A DNA stretch of 64,000 nt, taken from Pterobdella sp. o SKG-2022 (lineage: Eukaryota > Annelida > Clitellata > Hirudinida > Piscicolidae). Positions 38,301-49,232 of the stretch are shown piece by piece. The translations under genes were made by a program, and so were the position numbers. Under the pieces are notes generated by a model. It saw only the letters and a program-made list of their open reading frames with translations, was not told the origin of the DNA and ran no database searches. Position 1 is the first letter of the stretch, and every line of letters starts with the position of its first letter. The stretch covers positions 1,373,061 to 1,437,060 of the forward strand of contig OZ038326.1 of the NCBI GenBank assembly GCA_964035795.1, read 5' to 3'.

Positions 38301-40894
38301 TCATTTTTTTTCAAGATCATTTTCCAATGCTCCCAAAGGGATAGAAAAAGTTGAGTTGATGATCCAGTAATAATTGTTGGGTTGAAAAGGGTTTTCACTG
38401 TACCCCGCTGTCCAAACATTTGATCTATCGTATAAATCAAACCCTGTCGCATTCATTTACGGTTTCATTATAATTATTTTTATGAAAACATAATTATTTT
38501 GATGAAAAATAGATCGTTAGGTAGTAAATTTTAAAGAGCTTTATCTTGTAGCTCAAAAAATCAACTTCATAACAAACTTCATAACAAGATCGAACCGGGT
38601 ATCTTTAAGAAGTTTGTCTCAATTATTCGGGCTATAAAATTTTGAATAAATTTTATAATTTCAAAATATTTTTTCCACTTATGACGATTTAAATTATAAG
38701 CTTTTCGGTTAAGCTTGGGTTTAGGTCTCAAAGCTTTTATGCTCCGTAAAATGCTTTAGTAAATGGTGTCCTAATGGTTAAAGTTAGTTGTTTTCACGTC
38801 CGTTTTTAACCACTCTCGCCATCCACTCCCATGTTTTGATTTCATTTATTATCCATTTGGAACTAATGTATCTTAGTCTTTTTCAGTTATCATTAAAAAT
38901 TTTTTTTTTTTTTTAAATACAAAAAACTTAAGTTAAGTAGTTTTCATTTGGAAATTTTCTCATAAATCATTCAGCAGAAGTTTTGAATCTGTTCCCAAAA
39001 TATTTTGATTTTGTTTGTGAATTTGCTTAGGATTATTAGTATTATAATTTTTTTAATTATATTTTTTTGCTGCTTTTTCTAATTTCTATAACTCATTATT
39101 CATTTGGATTGTTTTAAAAGCAATTTTAAAATTCTTCTTTCCTATAAAAATAGTTATTTTTGATAATAGTTTTTCAAAGTTCTTAGTTCATTTTCCTACA
39201 TTATTTGATTTCCTGCTTCAAGTTCATACGCATCAAAGTTTCAAATCCATAAAATCAAAAAATTTAAACCTGGAGGCAAATCGAATTTTTAAAACTTAAC
39301 AAAACACTATTTTAAAGACAAAATGCTTCAAACCCACTCACTTGTTTTCAAAGAAATATACTCACTAACATAACCCATAATTTTGTTATCAAAAGTAAGG
39401 GGATGACTATCTGGATGCACACTCTGACATGAGCTATGAATAGTTGACCAGGTCAAAAACCTCTCGATGTAGAAAAAGCAAGTTTGAAGTCTCCCATTGT
39501 AGTCAAATCCTTTAGGACACAAACCTAGATGAGTGTTTGTGAATTTATTTAAATCGAACATAAAGTCAACTAATTAGTAGATATCAGGGATTTGTTTTTG
39601 TGTGGGCTTCTATTTTGCATGGGTAAATGAAACAAACACTCGAACAAAAATTGGACAAACAACGCCTCCCATTTAAATGAAGAAAACTTAAGCAGCAAAT
39701 GAAAGGAATAATATAATATGAAAAATTATGTGTTGAAAAATTTATATTCACGAAGTTAAAAAAAACAATTGAAACAAATATCAATTGAAGATTTTACTTT
39801 CTGAAAGCCAAAATAAAAATATATTCTATGGAATAAATAAAATATCTACGGATATGAAACTCCTAAAAAACCTTAGAAGTAACTTATACATAAAAAGTTT
39901 TTTGACATTTCTTAAGCCCTTAATTAAACCTGGGATTTCAAAAATCTTCAAAATTTGTATTAACAGAATACAATTAACATAGCTAAAATGAAGATTATCA
40001 AAAAAATATGTCTGATTGTTTCTTCATTAGAAAAAAATCTAATTAAACTTAATGAACTAATTAAGTGTACTTTCAATTTTGTTTTTTATTTTTTTCACAA
40101 AAATTCTATTGTTTTTGCAATACTAACTTTGAATATTAAATACCCACAATTTATGAACTTAAAATGTTCAGAATCATTCTAATGATTTCAAATAATTATT
40201 TTTTCAAAAATTTCTATCGATTATAAAAATTTTTTGAGATGTTTTATGAAGCAAAAAACTTTAATTTGCGATAAAAAATGCTTTACCATAAAACGTTAGC
40301 ATGAGATTGATTGGTTTTCTCTGTCTGAATAAATCTATAAAAAACTCAAAGTTTTTTGAAACAATTCTAAATTATACTCCTAAAATAAAATAAATAATTA
40401 CTTTTATTCGTAATTAAAAATGTGAAAATTTTTTCCATTTTTCGTATTATTATTTCCAGGTTGAGGGAAGTTTGGTGTTATTTATAATGAATGAAAATTC
40501 CTAAGAAATGTTGATTGAACAAAACAATCTTAGAAAAAATGTTTTTAATAATTAATTTCGAGATCTCATATTTGCTAAAAACAAAAAACTTGCTGATGAG
40601 AGAGTATTCAGTCCGTAAATAATTATTTTCAAACGCTAAGTTCACTGAAAACATGCGGTTAATGTAGCAAGAGCCAAGTTCAAGATAGAACCGATAGCAA
40701 TGCGATGTGAAGCAAATGAGAGAACATTCTGACAAAAATTCGACTGAATCAAATTTCGTATATCCCCGGTTCATGGAAGGAATTTTGGTGAAATTGTAAT
40801 AGGAAATCAGGCTAGATATAAGAGGATTAGAAGGTATTATGAGGGTCAGTGAATGTTGAATTAAAAGAGCAGTGAATAAAAGTTTTAGAAACAT
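38301..40894 (-). CDS. Secreted PAN-like plus C-type-lectin-like protein (4 exons)
   Basis: Proposed exons 40590-40894, 40287-40324 (a 38-nt mini-exon), 39342-39569 and 38301-38443 agree in phase and give 237 residues. Exon 1 starts with a signal peptide (MFLKLLFTALLIQHSLT) and has a cysteine pattern SECSLICFTSHCYRFYL..GSCYI like PAN/apple modules. Exon 3 carries a lectin-like start, LCPKGFDYNGRLQTCFFY, TWSTIHSSCQ, with a strong GTGAGT donor. Exon 4 reads SNVWTAGYSENPFQPNNYYW and ends at TGA after a run of eight A. The lectin domain lacks the usual distal cysteines and calcium-binding EPN, so it is truncated, frameshifted in the A run, or not sugar-binding. The mini-exon is inferred from phase alone. 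Secretion is likely; ligand is unknown. Confidence 0.65.
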
Positions 40895-43800
40895 TTTCGC
40901 TTTTTTTGAAGACAGGGTTGTTTTTATATGTAGATTCGCGATTGATTTTGACGTTGTAAGCACTTCTTGTTGGAAAATAATGGGGCTTATGCTCAAAAGT
41001 GGATGAGGATGGAAGCTTATACAAAGGCTAATGAATTATAATAACATTTTACTTAACAAAAATTTTAATTTTTTTCAAACAAAGTATCTTTGAAATCCTT
41101 ATTTTTGAAAAATAAAAACTAAAAACAATTATAATTATTCTTCATTGAAATGTCTCTAGAAAGTGATTTTTATTTAATTTTTGAAAATTTGAAAAAAAAA
41201 TAAATAAATAATTTAAGTCACCAATATTTTTTGTTTGATTCGAATGAAATTTTTTCTCTAAAAATTGAAATATAATTTCAAAAAAATGAAATTTTGTTTC
41301 AAATTTAAATGAGTTAATAATATTCATTTCATGCGATTAATGAATTTTTTCAAGCCGATGTATGCAATTCTCGCTCCTTTGTTCTAGCTTTTAAGTTAAA
41401 TTGTTGGTGATGAAATTCTCAACAGGAAGTCTAAAAAAATATTTATATGGGAGGATAGAAAATTAAAAGTTAAAACATTTTTCATAATGAAAATTATTAG
41501 CAGTTAAAAACAATTTTTCGTTGAATTTTGTTTGAAATACTTTCACTACGTGAAATATTTTTTTTTAAAAAATTATCATTTTGGTAAAATGTGTACAAAA
41601 CTGTCTAGAAATTGTAATGAATAAACTAGTATCAAAAAGTGAGTTAAAATTTCAATTGAAGAATGGCATTAAAAACTACTTCATTTTGAACTATGTTAAT
41701 AAAGGGATTTTTTGAAAATAAGTGAGAGTGCATTAAAATGTTTCAAATCAGTTCACATTTTTGTTTTATTGAGTCAATTTAAAATAATCCAATTAAAGAA
41801 CTGCTTTGAAAAATACTCAAAAACTTTTAAAAAGAAAGTTCCAACAAGATTAAATATATAAACTTTTATATGCATTTTTCCCTTCTTTTAGAGTTTTTCT
41901 CATTTTTAGGCTGTTTTTCTAATGTTTAAATAAATCTTACAGTTCAAACATTGACAATAAAATTCATTATTAAATAAATTTTTTTTAGAAATTTTGATGT
42001 TTTTTTTATCATTTTTCAAAGGTTTCCACAGATTCAATTTGTTTTTCAACTATGATTATCCATGAAAAAAAAACATTATCATGAAATAATAGTTATTAAA
42101 AAACATGAATTCTAAAGCTGAATTTTTTTGTAAAAAAAGTTCATTCTCATCAAATGAAACAAAAAAAAACTATATTTAATTAAAACATTTCAAAAAAACA
42201 AAATAGCTGACAAAAAAAATAAAAAATAATTGTTAACAATTTTCAAAAAAATTTTGGTTAATGAATTTATTGAAATTGGGATTCTTAAAATTTTTTTCTC
42301 AAATATTTGTAATAAATATTTAGAGCTTAGGCACGCGTCCATACTGTTGAGGTTATATATTTTACGGTGTTGCCAGTTGTCTTCAAAAACGCATTTCTTT
42401 AAAATATTTTGTTTGAAACTTTTTTGCTATCAAAATAATTTGAAATTTTAATTTTACAACTTGAAAGGCTTATTAATGGATTTGCTTGAAATCAAAAAGG
42501 TAAAAATTTCAAATAAAAAAATATCTTTTAAGTTGAATTAGCCTTTTAAAAGTTGCTTGACATGTTTGAACTGTTTCGAAAAATTTTAAAAACATTGTAA
42601 AAACACTTTTCAAATCTATTTTTAAAATTATTTCAAACCTTCATTTGCAAGTCAATTCAGTTTCATCTTTCAAATTTTGATAAAGTTTCAACTTCAAATT
42701 GGAGTTTCTTAAAAATGAGCTTCAATAAATAATTATTCATTGATAATACAAAACCACATTACTCAACTATTTCTTTCCATTTATTCAAATTTTTAACTTT
42801 CTAAGAAAGATTTCAAATTTTGGAAACATTGAATGCAAAATATGAATTTAAATGAACTTGGGAAATATAACGTTGAAATTTATTCATTAAAATGTAATTC
42901 TCGCAGACCTTAAATCTGAACATACAAAACCTCAACCATCATCTACCAAACAAAGTGACTCAAATATTACCAAATTTAAAAGCGTGTCACAAAAAATAAT
43001 AATTCATAGGATTAGAAAATTGATCAAAATGACATTTGTGAATAATTAAATACATTAAAAAAGAAACCATGTAATTTGGAAGGATGTAATGTAACATTCA
43101 AAAAAACCATTTATGTTCTTGTGATATACTACGTAATCTAGAATATGAACTTTTCTATCCCAAAAAACTTCAACTTTTTTACAGTTCTAATCTAGAAAAG
43201 TTTTTAAAAAGGTGAATTAGTATGATTAATTTAAAAATTGAAAATTGAAAGTCAAGATTATGCATAAATAAGTAATATTTATATTCATGTTCAGACAAGT
43301 GAGTAAAACATTAGGCCACTGGGGCTTGGTTGCGCAGTTGATAGGTTTCATAGGGTGTTACTCCATGTCAGCCATTATGATAAATAAATGATGAGAAGAA
43401 AAAAAAATTATATTTAAAATGAGATAAAAATTATAAAAAAGAACTTAAATTTTAACCTAAAAATGTTTTTGCAAAAGGCTGTTGTATAAAAGGGATAGAA
43501 TACTAAACTTAGAATTGGCACGTAAAACTGAGACAAAAAAAATTGAAATGTGATGGAATATCATTTTTGTTAGAAAAATGGTGTTTGGTACATCCATGAT
43601 TCAATTCCGTTAGTTGCATTTGTATAACTGATGCTTCAAAAAATACGGCATTAACGCTTAGTATAGAACCGCTTCCTACGCTTCAAAAAAAACCAAAAAA
43701 ATCAATAACGAATTAAAATGAAAGCAATTTTAACAATGGATAACATTTGATGCATTAACTAATTCGAATTGTTTCATTCTTCGTTCATTTATTATTATGC

Positions 43801-46049
43801 CATATTTGAACTTTTGCGTTTAATGTATGTTTGAAGAAAACAATTTCACTTCTCAACTTTTGAAACGAATTGGAAAAAATTTAGAATATCATGAAAAGCT
43901 AATTAAAAATATTTATTATAACTTTAGTTTTTCAAGCAGACTTTATTGAGTTTTAAAAAAATAAATTTCCGTTTGAAGCTTTTATTAGAAAAAATTCGCT
44001 CACATTTTTCGAAACATTTCGTTGGCGGTATACTTCATGGTTTGAATTGCAAGCTTGACACTGAAGCTTACCGCAAAGCTAATAGGTTTTTACATAAAAA
44101 TATGTTTTTAATTATTATTATAAATTCATTTTTAATTTACACAGTTTGCAAACTAGTTTTTCTGCGGTGTGCTTGCGTAGTCGAAAGGACTAAGGCAGGG
44201 GATGAAACTATGTAAATGAGTTTTTAAATGCTTTCAAAAGTGTTTAAGAGCAAGTGAAAGGAGCAGGTTGATTGAAAAAAAATTCCATGTGTAAGGGGTG
44301 TATGTGAAAAAAAGTGACATGAAAGAGAGTTAAGAGACAGGCTGATGCAGTCACAAACCAGATTTCGAAGACCTGAAAAACTCATGAGTGTCTGATAGAA
44401 AGAAACTCATATAAATAAGCCGACTGATTGAAATATAGAATATTAGCGGTGAGCCCCAGTAACTTGAACTGGGCTCTTAATGCCGCAGCAAACAATGATG
44501 GCGATCGAAGCAAGCACGAAATGAAAAAAAATAATCAGACTGGAGAACAGTTTTGGAAGTGTTTTTTTGGAGAAATTGCAACTAAATTAACTATGAGTTA
44601 TTCAAAATTTCGACTGTTTTTTTTTAACTTGCCATGTTCTGTTCCTATTGAATAAAATCGTTTTTCGAAGAGTATTACATCCCATTATACAATTTTTTGA
44701 AAAAACTTTCATTGATTTTATAACTACATATTAAGAGATGGTCGAATTGCTTCTAGTTGATTAATTTTCCCTTTTTTCAAAAACGCAACATCTTATTTCA
44801 GAATGAAATTCTATTCTACTAAATAATTTGTAATAAAAGAAAAAAACTGGAGTTATCATTTTAGCATTTGTTGCTTCAGCTTCAAATAATTAAAACTTGT
44901 TTTATTGGAAAAACATTTCTTAACTTCTTTCGAAAAAAAAAGAATGACACACAAGTCGCACGTCAAATGATGATGGCAGTGACAAGATTACATCTTATGT
45001 GGCCGATTTATTCAATGAATGTTTTAAATTTGAATCTATTCGGTGTTGATCAACATAAAGCCAGCACCGAAGGTCTTATACGGCACCAAATTTGAGTTCT
45101 TCATGGAATTGCTTCAATTATTTACTGAACGAAATTTTTTTTAAATCAAGAGTTTTCAAAAAAATTGAAAAATGAGAATTTAAGAGAATAATATATTGTG
45201 TTTATTTGTTTCAATTATCTGTTTTTTTTTGTGAATTTCGAAGTCAAAAACTTTTAATTAACTTTTAATTAATTCGACTAAATAACTTACTTGAAAACTT
45301 CAATTAAAATATGAAATTTTTGAATTAAAATTATTTGCAACATTTTTCAAATCATGAACATTTCTTGACCATTTTTGTTTTTAGAAATACACAAAAGATA
45401 TTTCACTCAAACTTTCTCAATCGATTAGCAGAAAACAGGCTTTTGTCTCTTATATTTGGTGCATAAAGTGGCAAATTTTAAGCAGAAAAAAACTGAAAAT
45501 TATTTGTTCTCTTAAATTATAACGGTTCGAGAAAATGTAATTAACGATAATTCATAAAACTGTAAAACAAAATATAAGAAAACTATTAAATTAAAGTTCT
45601 ATTTGGAACATGCCAAAAAGCAGCTGGCACGTTTAAACAATGTAGTTTCTCAACGACACAAAATATCAAAATTAACTCACAAAAAACAAGCAAAAAAAAA
45701 GATGGAAATTTCAACATCGTGAATTAAAGCCCTAATGAAGTAAAAATATCGAACTTTTAATCAAAAAATCAACAAAAATTTATTATCAGTTTATTGCCAC
45801 TGTTCGCTATTGGACATGGGAAACGCTTCTAGCGAATCAAATCAAATGAAAGACCGTGAAAAACATTCTAATCGTGTGAATTCACTAGCGTGTCTGTGCT
45901 AATTGAAACGGGACTGAAAATGTTATAGTTTTCCGCTTATTTATATTCCTTTAACTTGAAGTAGAAGATGCATAATACAATGACTTGATATGCTATAAGT
46001 GCAAAATAAAGCATTAATAATTATGTTTAACGTTTTTACATGTATGTTT
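40895..46049. other. AT-rich gene-poor sequence
   Basis: Over 5 kb without a supported gene. ORFs at 41.1, 42.2, 43.9, 44.4 and 44.9 kb are short, Lys/Phe/Asn-rich and motif-free. The only structures seen are the dispersed repeat at 44.3 kb and the SINE after it. Confidence 0.5.
44270..44490 (+). repeat. Dispersed repeat family B, copy 2
   Basis: Partner of the segment at 8340-8590: it shares TTAAGAGACAGGCTGATGCA with the first copy's matching core, then CACAAAC, CTGAAAAACT, AATAAGCC and ATATTAG anchors in the same order and spacing, ending near GGGCTC. Divergence with small indels suggests an old interspersed element. The plus ORF at 44428-44655 overlaps its end and is not supported as a gene. 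Confidence 0.6.
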
Positions 46050-46218
46050 CAGCCAGTAGAGCATTAGATCAACTATTTAAACTTACCGGGTTCGATTCCG
46101 TGTGGGTTGACAATTAACGACCGTCTCACAGTGTGTTTTTTCACATTGAATATGTAGCAAACGCTTTAATTTTCAAAAAAAACTTTTATACAAGTATTAC
46201 TTTGCGTTACATTACATT
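46050..46218 (+). mobile_element. tRNA-derived SINE, family A copy 3
   Basis: Head AGCCAGTAGAGCATTAGATC keeps the best A-box region of the three copies; B box GGTTCGATTCC at 46089-46099, CGTGTGGGTTGAC, then AATTAACGACCGTCTCACAG, GTGTGTTTTTTCACATTGAA, AGCAAACGCTTTAA and an ATTACATT tail. It confirms the family consensus and its pentanucleotide tail. Confidence 0.85.
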
Positions 46219-47731
46219 GGCGATGCGTCAGCTGCCCAAGAAAGACGCATATTAGGAATTTACCCAAAGTGAAACAACTTGAAAAAACTTTAGTTATTTT
46301 ATTGAAATAGAGAATTTAAAAGTGAACAAACTTTGAAATATATTGATTTGGAAAAATAAAAGTAAATATTGGGTAAAATGGTTTTGAAAAATATTGTCTG
46401 CGAAAGTTGAAGGAACCGAGTCTGTGAATATAAAACTTTGTTTTATTAGCGAATCATTATTATTATGTTTCTAGTTTTTAAACGGGTTCGTATTTTATGA
46501 AGAATGAATTAAAAATAGAATTAAATCACTTTTTAATTAGTTTAAATTTGTTTAGAAATGTTATATTTATAATTTTTTTAAATGAGTTTTGATTTTATAG
46601 TCAAAATGGAAAATTTTCACGATAAATCTTTTTTCAAGAAAATATATTATCAACTGTGTATATTTCAAAATATATTATCACTTCATCGAAGAAATTAATC
46701 TCAAATAATTTGTTAAAAACATTATAAATGATATCCCCAAGCAGACTTTAAAGCTTAGCAAACTCTCCTTCGTAAACCAAACTTCGAAGGCCCCGGAGTG
46801 CCCGGCTTATGACTATTGATCAAATTATTCCTTATGTTTATTCATCATTTGAGAACCACTCAATTGCTTCGTGCCTAAATTGATGGATTATTTGAACTCG
46901 TTTTAAAAATTTGCTCTTGGTTTGATTTATATTACTCAAGGTTGAGAGAAAGCATCGGACTGATGTCATTGAAACCGATTAGAACTACTGAATGCAGTGG
47001 GTTTCTATATATTTCTAAAACTTTCAAGAAAATTCAATAGCTTAATAGAAGAATGATTTTTCTCTTTTACTTAGAAGTTTTTTAAAAGTCATTTAAAATC
47101 TTTCAACTTAGTTCATGCTTGGTTTTAATGAAAATGTAGAAAATAATAACTCAAAACTGAATTTTTCATGAATATTGCAAAATAAGTGAAGTTTAAAACT
47201 GTTTTTGTAATTGAATATAGTGGAAATGACTTGAAAGCCGATCATAATGGAAAGATATATTTTCGATAGCATTAGTTAGCAAAGCTCCTGATCATTTGGC
47301 AGATTCAAACTGAAATAAATATGAATATATTGAATTAACATCAAATTGAGAAAAATAATAGCTTAGAAGCGAAATAAACTTTTAATATTGAAAGATAGTT
47401 TGCGTGCATGAGCATGACGCCAGCATAACGAAAAGATTTGTTATTTCAAATATAAAGATTTTGTATTTTTTATTTTGAATTTATTTATAAAGATTATAAT
47501 AAGTTTTATCTAAGTAACTTTTTCCTATTAGTTGAACAAGCATTTTTAAGATTAATAATTTACAACATGGAAGTTTTTGAAAGCAACATTTTTTTTGGAG
47601 ATTAAAGCTGAAAAACTGTTTTGAAAATAAGTATATGCTTCAAAAAAATTTAAATAAAATATAATTTGAACTTAGAAAATTTCCTTAAAAATGTTTCGTT
47701 TTAATATGTGCTAAAATATTCTTAAATATTT
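46219..47731. other. AT-rich sequence upstream of the GPCR, no gene seen
   Basis: Stop-dense in all frames. It must contain the 5' untranslated region and promoter of the GPCR, but I cannot point to a convincing TATA box or initiator in such AT-rich DNA. Confidence 0.4.
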
Positions 47732-49138
47732 ATGGAATCTTTCCAGTTATTGGATGCTGGAGCCTTCTCTAACAAAACACAAAACTTCACCATCTTCCTG
47801 TATGAACGAATCAAAGAGCTACAAGAAGCACAGTTTTCCAACTCCAAGCCTCTTCTATCTACCAGGATGCCTACTTTTGAAAAACTCATCATAATCTTAT
47901 ATGCCTTGATCATTATTATCGGGGGAATGAGTAACATATTGGTTGTGCTAGTGATAATTCTATCGAAACAGACAATAACAGTGACAAATTTATACGTGAA
48001 CTCTTTGTCGGTTTCAGATTTAGTTCTTTGTTTGTTCTCTCTTCCTATCCAGGTACACTATCAAATAACGGAGAACTGGATTTTTGGAGAAAGTATGTGT
48101 CGGATCAGTATGTGGGTGATGGCCATTCCTATGTTTGTATCCACCAACATCATTTTCCTCATTGCTTACGACCGCTATGTACTGGTTGTACATCCGTTCA
48201 AAAAAAGACTCGGTATTAAAAATTGCTCATTTTGTATCTTCGGTAATGTGTTGATTTCAATGTTCGTCTCTTTTCCGGTTATCTACTTTACAAACTCTCA
48301 AAAATTTTCTTTCGGCTCAAATGAAAAAGTGCATTGTTTTGAAAATTGGACGATTGGGCAGATATACAGAAAAGCTTACGCCATCATCGTTTTCGTCTTC
48401 CTTTTTTGTCTCCCTCTCTTCATCACTATCATCATGTATTTCCAAGTTTATAAGTATTTAAATAAACGCACAATAAAATTTCAAAACAATTTTGTATTGA
48501 ACAATGTAGAAAAAAATAAAAATGGTGATTGTAAAAATGTTTTGGCAAAAACAAACTCTTTGTATTTACCAAAAACCAAAGACGTGTTTAAAACTGTGAG
48601 TTTCAAAGAATTTAATGACTTGGAAAAAAAGAAGAATACACATAACATTCTACTGAAAAAATACTCCAAAAAAACGCCTCAAATGTGCTCGACCTACTTG
48701 CATCCATCAATTGCCAGCATGAGAATAAGACAAAGATTCAATAAAACTAACCGCATTCTCATAGCAACAGTGATTAATTTTTTCATATGTAGGTTTCCTT
48801 GGAATCTTTATGGCCTTATCTTCGAACTGAAAGCCGACTACAGCAGCACCACAGACACCATGGTATCATTGACAAACATTTTCAACCCCAGCAACACAAC
48901 AGCCAGCTCATCAGTCGAAAACCGTGAAAATGATACTATTGAAGATAGTTTTGGTGTTTTGCTCTCAGTTCTAGACTTGAGTTTCAAATGGCTAATGATG
49001 CTATCTGTGTGTATCAATCCTTTTCTCTACTGCTGGCTGAATGAAAACTTAAGGAATGAGTTCGTGGACTTTATTAATAGAATAAAATCGAATTCTGTGT
49101 TTCATAGAATTTTCAAAAATGTTCCACGGACCAAATAA
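47732..49138 (+). CDS. Class A GPCR, neuropeptide Y/F receptor-like, intronless
   Basis: 468 residues from ATG, complete. Extracellular N terminus carries sequons at N14 and N18. TM1 about 51-77 with the GN-type SN motif; TM2 with SVSDL (94-98); NWIFGESMC before TM3 with conserved C123; YDRYVLVVHPF at 146-156; ECL2 cysteine C202; long ICL3 (about 241-340); TM6 about 342-365; TM7 with NPFLYCWLNENLRNEF (429-444). DRYxLVVHP and NPFLYxWLNEN are typical of NPY/NPF/RYamide-type peptide receptors, so it should be a plasma-membrane peptide receptor coupling to a G protein. Odd points: the TM6 FxxCWxP motif reads FFICRFP (350-356), with Arg354 in place of Trp6.48, and ECL3 is about 47 residues long with a sequon at N388. 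The ligand is not predictable. Confidence 0.95.
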   Translation: MESFQLLDAGAFSNKTQNFTIFLYERIKELQEAQFSNSKPLLSTRMPTFEKLIIILYALIIIIGGMSNILVVLVIILSKQTITVTNLYVNSLSVSDLVLCLFSLPIQVHYQITENWIFGESMCRISMWVMAIPMFVSTNIIFLIAYDRYVLVVHPFKKRLGIKNCSFCIFGNVLISMFVSFPVIYFTNSQKFSFGSNEKVHCFENWTIGQIYRKAYAIIVFVFLFCLPLFITIIMYFQVYKYLNKRTIKFQNNFVLNNVEKNKNGDCKNVLAKTNSLYLPKTKDVFKTVSFKEFNDLEKKKNTHNILLKKYSKKTPQMCSTYLHPSIASMRIRQRFNKTNRILIATVINFFICRFPWNLYGLIFELKADYSSTTDTMVSLTNIFNPSNTTASSSVENRENDTIEDSFGVLLSVLDLSFKWLMMLSVCINPFLYCWLNENLRNEFVDFINRIKSNSVFHRIFKNVPRTK

Positions 49139-49226
49139 ATGAAAAATGATGAGTGGCTGCATTAATTCTTTCAATTTTTAAACAGTCATTTTTGCGAGTG
49201 TGAACATGGTCTAGAGTATATTTGTT

Positions 49227-49232
49227 AATAAA
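49227..49232 (+). promoter_or_regulatory. Candidate poly(A) signal of the GPCR
   Basis: AATAAA about 90 bp after the GPCR stop codon. Chance occurrence is possible in AT-rich DNA, but spacing fits a short 3' UTR. Confidence 0.45.

Noticed and set aside
38243..38452. 69-codon minus ORF in another frame
   Set aside because: The frame reading SNVWTAGYSENP continues the lectin-like domain in phase; this ORF is its shadow.
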